From assembly GCA_047967505.1 (NCBI GenBank), contig CM106540.1: a DNA stretch of 64,000 nucleotides, one strand, 5' to 3'. The notes below the pieces were generated by a model. It searched no databases and was not told where the DNA came from. It saw only the letters and a program-made list of their open reading frames with translations. This document shows, one piece after another, positions 9,930-22,000 of the stretch (positions are counted from its first letter, which is position 1; each line of letters opens with the position of its first letter). Source of the stretch: Dipteris shenzhenensis. Its lineage: Eukaryota > Polypodiophyta > Polypodiopsida > Gleicheniales. A program made the position numbers and the translations under genes.

Positions 9930-12900
9930 CTTCACATAAATAAAAGCACATTAGTACATTTCAACCCTAATTTACCTATGCATCATGATCAAATGCCTTG
10001 AAATGAAGCTTGTGCATTTTAGAAAATACCCACATCATACCATTAGAAAAAATATATAAAGAATCTCCATATCAAAAGGACTACGCATATTGGTCCATCT
10101 GCCAATGCATAAGAGAGTTTCAAACGATTGTACCCCAAGCATGGTTGCCATGTTTGGATGGATCATCCCGGATCCTTTCGCCATCCCTCCAAGCCTAATA
10201 GTCGTAGCTCCAATCTTTGTTCATTTACATGAACTCAAGAACCATTAGGAATCGGAGGCACAATACACTAATCCATCTTCCCAACACAAGCCGTTAAGAG
10301 CATCATGGTAGTACCATAGGAATAAAAAGTTATACCTTGGTCTCAATAGCAACGCTTTTGCTCACAAGATCTGTTGTTGTAATCGCAACAGCTGCTGCGT
10401 TTGCTCTGCAACAAGATAAGGCAAGACATGGAGCACATTATGCTAACGATTGTTAAGCCAATTCTTCTGCCCACATGTATTGATCTTACAAGAATGCCTT
10501 GAAGGCAATGATATGACTAAAACAAACATATGCTCCAAATGATATAGCAAATTAATTAGTATTCAAGGATATCCACGTCTATGCTTGTGAATTAATCATC
10601 AACTCTAATGTCATATACCAAATTAATTATATACATAAAAACTTTTTAAAACGTATATGACACTCACTAAACAAAATCTTGATTGAAGGCATCCAAAATG
10701 TAAGGGTCAAAGGGCAAGAAGGATCCCAAGGCAGCATAGCAAGGAAGTGGAAAAAGCATCGAAGGGGGTGGGGGGGAGGGGGGGCCAACGATGCACTATC
10801 ATCATCATGACCTACTTAGTTCATAAGGCAATAAGGTTTCCTAGATGATTGGTGGTCTTCTATTGTATTGTATATATGATTATTTACAAAGGCCTTAATG
10901 TAGGTAAGATCCATGTGCTTGCAAAGTTTCATGTGGATCGAATATCATTAGCATGGTTAAAAATGTGTATCTCCTTGTTTTTCAACATGTATCATGCATA
11001 AGAGTTGCTCACATTTAATTTCTCCACTTCTTCTTTTGTTATAATTTATTTCTCTGTCCAGCGCTCCTCCTTGTGATGATGCTCTCCTATGGTGAAGGTA
11101 TTTGTGTCTAAGTTCTCCTACTTGTGATGATGCTCTACTATGACTAAGGCTGCCGCTCCTAGTGGTAATGCCAAGATATTTGCTTCCCAATTCCATATAA
11201 TCTTTGCAAGCACACTCGTGTCTGTGAGGTGAGGAGAAAAAGAAATCTCAAAACTGTGGAGCTGAAAGAAAGAAAGAAAGAAAGTTTATTAAACTCTTCA
11301 GAAGACCGATGGGTCTATGAGACTGTGAAAATCCTGACACAATGAGCTGTGGTAGTGGAGCTACTAAACAAGCGTCCATACCAATGCAAAATGCAAAATG
11401 CAAAAAACACAAAAAATGCAAAATGACAGTACTAAGTACTAAGTACTAAGTACAACATAGTCATGTCGATGGTCGACTATATATCAATCTTAGCATCATC
11501 ATCAATATCATCATCATCCCTAGCAATAGCAAGATATTAGGATCGATGAGGCAATGGAGGCATGAAGTCAGCAATAGAGTGTTGTCGGCCACTCAGGGAT
11601 GCGGTCCTAGCACGTCTCCTGGTCGTAGCTCTGCGTCTAACTAGGGCTACTGTGACTCCCGTCGGTCGGGCTCCAGCTCTAAACAAGGAGGGGATGTCTC
11701 CAAGTGTGATATGTGTGTCGACCCTCTGTCTGAGCTATCGGGTCACGGGCTCCGGGTCACGGTCATGTCGAGGCCTCGTCTCGTTGGGATCCATGTGATC
11801 TAGCTGAAAGAACTCCGTGATAGAGCTCTGAGAGGTCAACCAACGAAGGAGTATGGTCCTGTCTCCGTGCTCGGAATATCCTCTCGCGGTGTCTAAGTGC
11901 CTCATGAATGAAAACCGCCAAACACCGCTGGTCTGGGTAGGAGATGAAATGGGCTAAAATCCCATAACTATCTCTGAAGAGGCAGTCGAAACATCCTCAG
12001 ATCTCATAGTACACAGGACACCTGAAGATAAAATGCTCCTCTGTCTCAACCTCCTGTATGTCACATAGTGTGCATATGCGCCGCTCCCTCGGTAGTCGCT
12101 CTGCTCTGCCGCTCTCAATGCGAAGTCTGTGTGAAGAGCCCCGGAACTGCCCAAGAGAGATCCTCATCGAGTGGGGTAGGTGAATCTATGTGTATCCTGG
12201 TGGGTCAATGAAACCCTCCGTTGTGATATGTAAGAAGTGATCTCTGTAGAAGCTAAGCTTCACTGGGAGTTCACTCGGTTCCAACCAGGTCCGAAAAGTG
12301 TGTAGCTGTAGTAGATCCTCACGGATAACCTGGTTGACCTCGTGTGATAAGAGGGGAGAGAACGGAGCATCCATGCTATACTGAAAGGGAGGTAGTCTAT
12401 CCATGTGGAGCCCCAGTCACTCAAACCATCTCTCTGTACGTGCATACCAGCACCTCTGATCTCCTCCTGCTGCAAGTGCCATAGAAGAGGATAGAGCTAT
12501 CCATGGTAGCCTACTACGCCATATTCCCTAACTCGGTACAGATATGTGATGACCTGAAATGCAGCATCTAGCTATAAAGGGGGTGACCCCAACTCAGCCT
12601 GAATGATCTGGTGAGGAACGGATGACTTACCATGAATCATCCGTGATAGCATGAGAACCTATAGCCGCTCCACACGGGCCCACTCTGTATCCGATAAGTC
12701 TAGCCCCCAACAAGGACTGCCATACATCCCTGCTAGGCGAGCCAAGAAGTCAAAAAGCAACCCCTTGGTGCGTGGATCCTGAAAGTGTGAGCGGAAGCAC
12801 TGCCTCTCTAGCCTGGCCAATGAGGCATACCCTCTACTCAAGCGTGCCTGCATCGCGGGTCTCATAGTGAAGCTCGGTCTCGAGAAGATAACCCCAAGAT

Positions 12901-15900
12901 AAGTGTATGATGAAACTATCTCAACAGATGACCGTGCAAATGTGAACTGCTCCTGACGCATGATGGCTCGAGATGTATTGAAGATCATGACCTTGGTTTT
13001 ACCCAGGTTGACCTTCAAATCATGAGACTCACAAAAGGAATGTAGTGCGTCTAGGTGTCTCTGAAGCCCCTCTGCTGAGGAAGACAAGAGAGCCACGTCA
13101 TCTGCATAGAGCAAAATCTGGATCAACGTGCCCGCAAGAGAGCACCCTACACCTCCCTATGTCTGCATCACTGTCTCAAGCTCGTCAATGTAGAGGCCAA
13201 ACAAGATAGGCGACAAAGGACACCCTTGTTTGACCCCGATGGTACTCATGATCTCGTCTGTCCACCCCGATCCTGCCCAAACTCTGCCAGAAACTCTCTC
13301 GTAAAGTGCCATGACAGCCCAAATGATCTCCTGGTCATAACCCAAGTCCTGTAGGCGCCGTATGAGGCAGGCTCTCGGGACTGTATCAAATGCCTTGCGA
13401 AAATCCACAAATCAACAATAAACCCTCTACTTCCGTGACTTCGCCTCCTCGATGATACATCTGAGTGTCAAAATGTGGTCCATGGTTCCATGATCACGCC
13501 GGAATCCGGCCTGTCCTGCTGCTCTAAGTCCTCGATATTCTGCAAGTCTGCTAACCTCGGAGTCAAGTACTGAGGCATAAATCTTGGACATGACAAGTCC
13601 AATCATAATGGTCTTGTAGTTCTCCGGGCTCATGGGATCCCCTGCCTTGTGGATGGGTGAGATAGTGTTAATGGTCCAAGAGTGTGGAAATCCCAAACAA
13701 ACCGCTTCATTAAAAAGCTTGGCTAAGATCAGGCCTAGGAGGTTAATCCCATATGCAATGAACTCAGTGCATAGTCCCTCATGATCCTTCGCTCGGCCAT
13801 TATGAAGTTTCATTATAGCATCCTTTACCCCTCCTCTAGTGAAGAGAGTGCAGGATGTGGGACCAGGCATGTGTGAGAGACTAGGGACTGGCTGATTTGG
13901 GATGTCAAAAAGTGTGCGTGCATAATCAAACCAGATCTGGGTGTCAGTGAGTGGCGGAGGGGACCGTCCTTCTAGAAATCTCCGCCAGAAGTCCTTAGAG
14001 TTGTTACTCAACAAAATGTTCAGTAGCTCCTCCTCGTTTTGACGAACCAAGTCTAGTTTCTTTCTCCGTACCAGTCTACGGTGTTCACGTAGCGTATCTA
14101 GTGCGCTCGGAAGACTGTTTTTGGTTTCGAATCTGAGTTGACGGCGTAAGGCCTTACACTCATCATCGTACCAACTATTACAGGGTACAGTTCCAGGGGG
14201 TAGTGGGCGGGTGGAGCGGGTGGTGTGGGAAAAAGTGTGAATGGCAGCCTCGTGTAGTGAGTGGGTGAGAAGGGCAGCACGATCCTCTAAAAGGGATATG
14301 AAGTCAATATAAGCGAGAAGTATGTACAGACAGCCATAGTAAGAAGGTGAGTGATCCCGATCAAAGCGTATATCGTGGTAGGTGGAGTAAGCACTGAGTG
14401 GGGTGGAAGGTGCTGTGCGAAGGGAGGTGGAGATGCGAAAGAAAAGGTATGTATGATCAGCCCCTGGGGGGAGAGGTGCTACAGTGAAGTTAGTAATGCG
14501 AGATGTGAAGACAGGGGATCCCATGATGTAATCAACAACACTAGAGCCCCCCCCATGTGGAAAGCATGTGAAACCACCTGAAGCGGGCCATCTGTCGAGA
14601 CCATTATAGATAATGAGATCATGTATTCTGCCTAGGTCTAATAGGGCCTGCCCATAGGATGAGAATGGACCTCGCCTGTCAGCAGCTGAAACCCATAGCA
14701 TACCTGCCTCCTCAAGGTCAACATCTACCAGTAGAGTGGAATCATCTCTGAAATCAAGAAGTGGTACCTGACGGGCCCTTGTCCTCGCGTTGAAGTCCCC
14801 CACTAGAAGGACTTCTCCGCGGCTAGAAAAGTCAACAATGGACTGATAAAGGGCAGCAAATGGGGATGTCTCATCATCACCTCGAATATCTCTAGCAAAG
14901 TGGGAGGTCTCCGGGGGGAAGTAGCAAACTGCGACAAACAGATCCTGGCTGTCCATGTGTCGTATCCGGATCCAAAGAAATATGGAATGTGTATCTCTCT
15001 GCTCTACTGAAATGATCCCCCGAAGTGTGGATCTGAAAAGGACTACAACTCCACCTGAACCTGGAACTCCTCCTGTACCCCTCGTCTCGGGAATGATTTC
15101 AATCACCAAATGGAAGTAAGCCCAAAGCTTTGCGGAAAGCTTCAAACTATTCTCTAGAGAGTGCCTTTGTAAAAGATCTGCAACGTTCTGATGTGCTAGA
15201 CAGTAGATCAAATAGATCTCTCCTGCATGTAACCTCTCTCTCACATAATGATAATCATAGTCACAAGAAAGATTTCATCCGTTTCGACGTTTCATCTCGA
15301 CAAGTTTCATTTCGTTTTGATTCGATTTTTTAGACACATCGGATAGGTTTCAAATTGATACCTAATATATACCCTTATAGGGGTGGATAAGATATGTTAT
15401 ATTTAGATTAGAGTGAACAAAGAGAAATACAAGTCACCAAAAACGAAATTCAAAACACAAACACATGCTTCAAATTTATTTAAATTCAATCTCCCTTCTC
15501 AAGTTCAAATAGATTTCGCAATGATACTGAGTATATACAAAGTTCTGGACATCATAGAGGGAACATGCATACGTGTGCCAGACATTTGGGTCAGTGATGG
15601 GGATAGGTGGCTTCCCCTCTGCTAGGAACCCCCACTCAGTGGTCGGGTCTCCTCCTCGAAAAGATCTAATAATCTCATCCATCCTGTGTGAGAAAGGCCC
15701 GCCTCTTGCGGCATGTCAATCGTCGAAACATTATATGTGCCTTAGATGACGTCAGACGCCCTAAGGTCTGCTCCCGTATGAGGTAGGCTCTCGCCTCTCT
15801 GTACTCGGTATCAAACCAAGGGTTTTGAGGCATCTTCCCATCTCAGACTCGCGTGGATCGGGTTGTGGCAAAGGATTTGGTGGCAGCGTCCTATACCACT

Positions 15901-15957
15901 AAGACAACGGCGTCCGAGGCACGTGCGAGGTCTATGTCATCGTCGAGTAGGGCTGGG

Positions 15958-16007
<50 letters not shown>

Positions 16008-19000
16008 CAATCTGGAATGCTTAAAACCAATGCAAAAGCTCACAGAAGTTTGAGTTCATGCACAGTGCACATTTATGTGGTTCTCTTGGAAGCAATGTTT
16101 TTCATGCTTCAGATATTATTAGAAGCTTCCGAAGTTCACTCTCCAAGATCTTCTATTTTGTGGGAAAGAGGCCTTTAAAAAAATACTACGGACAGTTAAA
16201 ACCTTTATCCCTTACTTTAACTTGACCTACACCAGTGAGCTGGAGGTGCAATGGACAGTTAGAATCCAGCTTCTCATATAGTGAATCAAACTCTTTGATG
16301 AATTGCATTACTATTTTGTATCAGCTCTGCATGACATGGAAAGACTGAACAATTAAAAGAGTCCATCGTTTCAGTTTATGGTGCTGACAATGATGTCTGA
16401 TGTTTCTGAGGCTGCATGGTGGTTTTTGACAACTGATGATGAAGTTGCAGGTTAACTAGAATCCTTCTGCTATAATGACATTACGCCTATAATGAGCCAA
16501 TAGATTAGAGTATCGAGTATGAGCTGCTTGGCAAAAAAGAGATTTTACCTATCAATGTCAGAAGACAGAGAGGAGACAAGCTCTGGAAGGGCATCAAACA
16601 GACGATCCTGCACAAAGCAACCAAACCTTGATTCACCACAATTCTTCCGAGTGAGAATTCATGCTTTGCTTTGCATTATACTATCACGTAAAGATGAACC
16701 GTACACTCCATAATCAGAATCAGTGCTAGGAATGTCCAGATTTAGAGAAAGAACCATATTGTCATTATGATGAGTTAAAATGCAATCCGATGAACGTATC
16801 AGATGCCACTTCAAGCATTCATTGGCACTACGTGTTTTTGACTATGATGTTTAGTAAAATAGATGACAGCACACCCCCTTATAAAACAAAATTTAAGAAA
16901 CACTTTTACAAGATTACAGGCAATGGCTGCTATATCAGAGCAGCACACATCCACCTCTCCTAGAAACGCCATGGGTAACCATTGATTACTGTGAATGAAT
17001 ATCAACAACGAAATGTTCATAGAACACGAGTACTTCATACTTGCCTTCTTTATACGATGTCCTATGACCCCAGTAGACTCTATTAGCACTGCTTCAAGTG
17101 GTACTCCAAGAAGCTGTATTTATTCCCAACATATGATTGTATGTCCATTAAAACTTAAAGACTACAGCCTAAAGATAACAACTTCAGAAATATTTACACC
17201 AACACATCAGAATTATGCAGCTCAGCTAGATGGATGAACCTTTGCCACTGCTTCCGCACAATCTAGTGTATCCTGATATCCAGCATCACCCTATATGAAA
17301 CAAACTGGGACTTAATATTATATTCTGTGACTAATACCTTCAAACAAATCAGAGATGACAACATGACAAAGTTAAAGCAACCTGACAACATACCGTAGCT
17401 GCATTTGCTTGCCCTGCATTGATTAGAATTGCACGTGCCTGATTAATCAAGTTTCAACATTGCCACAACCACAGTTATGTCAGAATATCTTTCAGCCAAT
17501 AGCACATATGATTCAAATCTTGGAGTTCATATTAAGAACTATAGTCAGAAAAGCAGGAGGAATAGGATCACAGTCAATCCAATCCTTAACAGATGATATT
17601 CGGTGTTTAAATAGTAAATAAGCATGCACATTTATTACAATATAAACATTCATTATTCAATTATTTATGTATTTAGTTTTTTAATTTGTTCATATACTTA
17701 TCCGTTTGCTTAAATATCATTTAATTGTTAGCATACTTACTTGACATTATATTTACTGATAATGCAACATATGAATTGACAAATTTTCTTGTATTCAAGA
17801 TGATTAGAAACCAGAAGTCCTCGACTCCCAAAGCACACGCTTCTTCAACATTTTTGCCATACATAGAGAACTAATTATGTGGGTCTGTGAAATTGAAGAA
17901 AACCAGATACAATAAAACTAAAAAGTGCAGCCACTGAAGCGGGCATCCACACCTAAAAGCGATACCTGCAACCCCCGCCCCCAAAAAAAAAATACAAGTA
18001 GAGATACACCATGATGTGTCTGCAAGAGGGTGTACATAGCATACATATGAGTCCAGAAGATCACTCCTGAGGAACCAAATGCTCATCTATCCACCGAGGT
18101 GTCAGATCCTCTATTTGTTGTCACGGGACCAAGGCCACTACTCGGTGAAGGATAGAGAAAACAATCTCGGTAAACAATGACTCTCGATTTGGGTTGCCGA
18201 TGAATGAAGTCAATGATAGAATGCTGCTGCATTGTCCTTGAATCTCATCATATACAGGGCATCTAAAGGCAAAGTGGTCCTCTGAATCAGCCTTTGCACG
18301 TTGCAAAACGCACAAAGCCAACCCTCCCGGGGATGTTCTCTGCATGTGCTATCTAGATGCGACAGACTCCAGAAACTGCCCAATTAAGATCCTCAAGGCA
18401 AGTTGTATTGAAAGCTCTTAGGGTGCTAAGAGGTCCTATACATGTGAAGTTGTAGGGGATCCTCCGTGATGACCTGATGGAAGGGTGGGGAGTCCAATCT
18501 ATACTAAAACATTGGCTATCTGTGCATATGGAACCAGGGTTTGCAAACCATTTGCCTATCCGAGCATACAACTCCTCTGATCTACCTCTAATGGTACATC
18601 TGTGCATAAGGAACCCTGTCTTGCACCATTTGGAACTGTAATGGTACCTTATGGTCAGAACCAGGTAACTTCTCGGAATCCTATACAAGTCACGACGTAG
18701 TCTTTTATACAGAGACACATGAGAGTCCAGAGCGCCCTCTTCCAGTAGTCAGCAGATATACATGGGAGTCTTCCTACAGACATAAGACGAGGGGTATAGG
18801 AGGAGTTCGAGGTTCAAGTGGAGTTGCAGTCCTTTTCAGATCCACCCTTCTGGGGACCATTTCAGTAGAGCAAAGAGATACATATTCCAGATTTCTTCGG
18901 ATCTGGATTCAGCACAAGGACAGCCGCGATCTATTTGTTGCAGTTTGCTACTTCCCCCCTGAGACCTCCCACTTTGCCAGAGATATCCGAGGTGATGATG

Positions 19001-22000
19001 AGACATCCACATTTGCTGCTCTTTATCAGTCCATCGTTGACTTATCTAGCCTCGAAGAAGTCCTCCTAGTGGGGGACTTCAACGCGAGGATAAGGGCCCG
19101 TCAGGTACCACTTCTTGACTTCAAAGTGATTCCACTCTACTGCCAGATATTGACCTTGAGGAGGCAAGTATGCAGCTGGTTTCGGCTGACAGGCGAGGTC
19201 CATTCTCATCTTATGAGCAGACCCTATTAGACCTCGACAGGATACATGATCTCATTATCTATAATGGTCTTGACAGATGGCCCGCTTCAGGTGGTTTCAC
19301 ATACTTTCCACATGGGGGGGGCTCCAGCGTTGTTGATTACATCATGGGATCCCCTGCCTTCACATCTCACATCACTGACTTCACTGTAGCACCTTTCCCC
19401 CCAGGGGCTGATCATACATACCTTTTCTTTAGCATCTCCACCCTCCTTCGCACAGCACCTTCCACCCCACTCAGTTCTTACTCCACCTACCACGATATAC
19501 GCTTTGATCGGGATCACTCCCCTTCTTACTATGGCTGTCTGTACATACTTCTCGCTTATATTGACTTCATATCCCTTTTAGAGGATTGTGCTACCCTTGT
19601 CACCCGCTACACAAGGCTGCCATTCACGCTTTCGCCCACACCACCCGCTCCACCCGCCCACCACCCCCTGGGACCGTACTCTGTAATAGTTGGTACGATG
19701 ATGAGTGTAAGGCTTTACGCCGTCAGCTCAGATTCGAAACAAAAAACAGTCTTCCGACTGCACTAAATACGCTACGCGAGTACCGTAGACTGGTACGGAG
19801 GAAGAAACTACACTTCGTTCGTCGGAATGAGGAGGAGCTACTGAGCATTTTGTTTAGTAACAACTCTAAGGACTTCTAGCAGAGATTTCTAGAAGGACGG
19901 CCCCCTCCGCCACTCACTGACACTTAGATATGGTTTGATTATGCACGCACACTTTATGACATCCCAAATCAGCCAGTCCCTAATCTCTGACACATGCCTC
20001 ACCCCACATCCTACACTCTCTTCACTAGAGGAGGGGTAAAGAATGTCGTAATGAAACTTCATAATGGTCGGGCAAAGGATCATGAGGGGTTATGCACTCA
20101 GTTCATTGCATATGGGATTAACCTCCTAGCCCCGATCTTAGCAAAGCTTTTTAATGAAGCTATTTGTTTGGGGTTTCCACACACTTGGACAATTAACACT
20201 ATCTCACCCATCCACAAGGGAGGGGATCCCATGAGCCCGGAGAACTACAAGACCATTATGATTGGACATGTCATGTCCAAGATTTATGCATCAGTACTTC
20301 ACTCCGAGGTTTGCAAATTTGCAGTGTGTCAAGGACTTAGAGCAGCAGGACAGGCCAGATTTCGGCGTGATCATGGAACCATGGACCACATTCTCACGCT
20401 CAAATGTATCATCGAGGAAGCGAGGGCACGAAAGCAAAGGGTTTATTGTTGCTATGTGGATTTCCGCAAGGCATTTGACACGGTTCTGTGAGCCCACCTC
20501 ATACGGCGCCTACTGGACTTGGGTTATGACCAAGAGATCATTTGGGCTGTCATGGCACTTTGCGAGAGAGTTTCAGGCAAAGTCGGGCAGGATCTGGATG
20601 GACACACGAGATCATGAGCACCATTGGGGTCCTTCGTCGCCTACCTTGTTTGGCCTCTACATTGACGAGCTTGAGATAGTGATGCAGACACAGGGGGGTG
20701 TACGTTGCTCTCTTGCGGGCACGCTAATCCAAATATTGCTCTCCACTCCTATCACACGAGGTCAACCAGGTTATCCGTGAGGATCTACTACAGCTACACA
20801 CATTTTGGACCTGATTGGGACCGAGTGAACTCCCAGTGAAGCTTAGCTTCTACAGAGATCACTTCTTACATATCACAGCGGACAGTTTCATTGACCCACT
20901 AGGATACACGCAGATTCACCTACCCCACTCGCTGAGGATCTCTCTTGGGCAGTTCCAAGTCTCTTCACACAAACTTCGCATCGAGAGCAGCAGAGCAGAG
21001 CGACTACCCAGGAAGAGGTGCATATGCACACTGTGTGACATGCAGAAGGTTGAGACAGAGGAGCATTTCATCTTCAGGTGTCCTGTTTACTATGAGATCC
21101 AAGGGCGTTTCCACTGCCTCTTCAGGGATAGCTATCGGATTTTGGCCCGTTACCTCTCCTACCTAGACCAACGATATTTGGCAGGTTTCATTCATAAGGC
21201 ACTTGGACATTGCGAGAGGATACTCCGAGCACGGAGACAGGAGCAGACTTCTTCTTCGACTGATACCTCTCAGAGCTCTCCCACGGAGTTCTTTCAGCTA
21301 GATCACATGGACCCCCACAAGACGAGGCCTCGACATGACCGTGACCCGAAGCCTGTGACCCGACAGCTCAGACAGAGGGTCGACACACAGATCACACTTG
21401 GGGACATCCCATCCTTGTTTAGAGTCGGAGCCTGACCGACGGGGGTCACAGTAGCCCTGGTCAGACGCAGAGCTACGACCAGGAGACATGCCAGGACCAC
21501 ACCTCTGAGTGGCTGACAGCACTCCATTGCCGACTTCATGCCTCCACTGCCTCATCCATCCTGATATCTTGCTGATGATGATGATGATGATGATGATGAT
21601 GCTGAGATTGATATATAGTCGACCATGGACATGACTATGTTGTACTTCAGACTTAGTACTGCCATTCGGCATTTTTGCATTTTACATTGGTATGGATGCT
21701 CGTTTAGTAGCTCCACTACCACAGCTTGTTGTATTAGGATTTTCACAGTCTCATGGACCCATCGGTCTTCTGAAGATTTATTAAACTTTCTTTCTTTCTT
21801 TTATCTTTCTACCGCTCATGCCATAGACAAGGTCAAGGCCAACCAAGGTAGCATGCTCCTAATGTCAACAGTCCCCAGCTGCGACCGACGACTTGCTGCA
21901 GCTCATCTGTGCGAAAAATGAAACCTACCTCTACTCGGAACCTATATGCCGCTAATAGGCCTAGGCCCTAGAGGGCGTTAGCCATACATCCCAGCTAAGC

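Larger units (their letters stand above)
11265..15088 (-). mobile_element. LINE-A copy 2, 5'-truncated
   Basis: A minus-strand non-LTR element whose 3' end is at the left: (TTTC)n tail (reads AAAG repeats at 11,265-11,284), then the hairpin AGACC-GATG-GGTCT (11,303-11,315), 3' UTR, C-terminal domain, reverse transcriptase and APE endonuclease. The endonuclease starts within the protein at 15,088, where the sequence changes abruptly to a Copia RNase H scrap. It is very similar to copy 4 (59,881-64,000), which suggests recent activity of the family. It lies inside the 6.1-kb argJ intron in the same orientation as the gene. Confidence 0.9.
18610..21812 (+). mobile_element. LINE-A copy 3, complete ORF2 start but internally shortened
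   Basis: This plus-strand copy contains the beginning of the endonuclease (WNCNG-like block near 18,630 and YTET near 18,690). The reverse transcriptase region breaks after GTLIQILL (about 20,740): YADD and the following segment are missing, and the sequence jumps to [16 protein letters not shown] of the C-terminal domain. The 3' UTR has a (TGA)n run (21,571-21,600), the terminal hairpin at about 21,756-21,767 and a (TTTC)n tail. It lies antisense to argJ in the 24.5-kb intron. Confidence 0.88.

Noticed and set aside
16811-17089. 92-codon minus-strand ORF starting [15 protein letters not shown] as a small gene
   Set aside because: The first residues are argJ exon d; the rest is read-through of the GC-AG intron.
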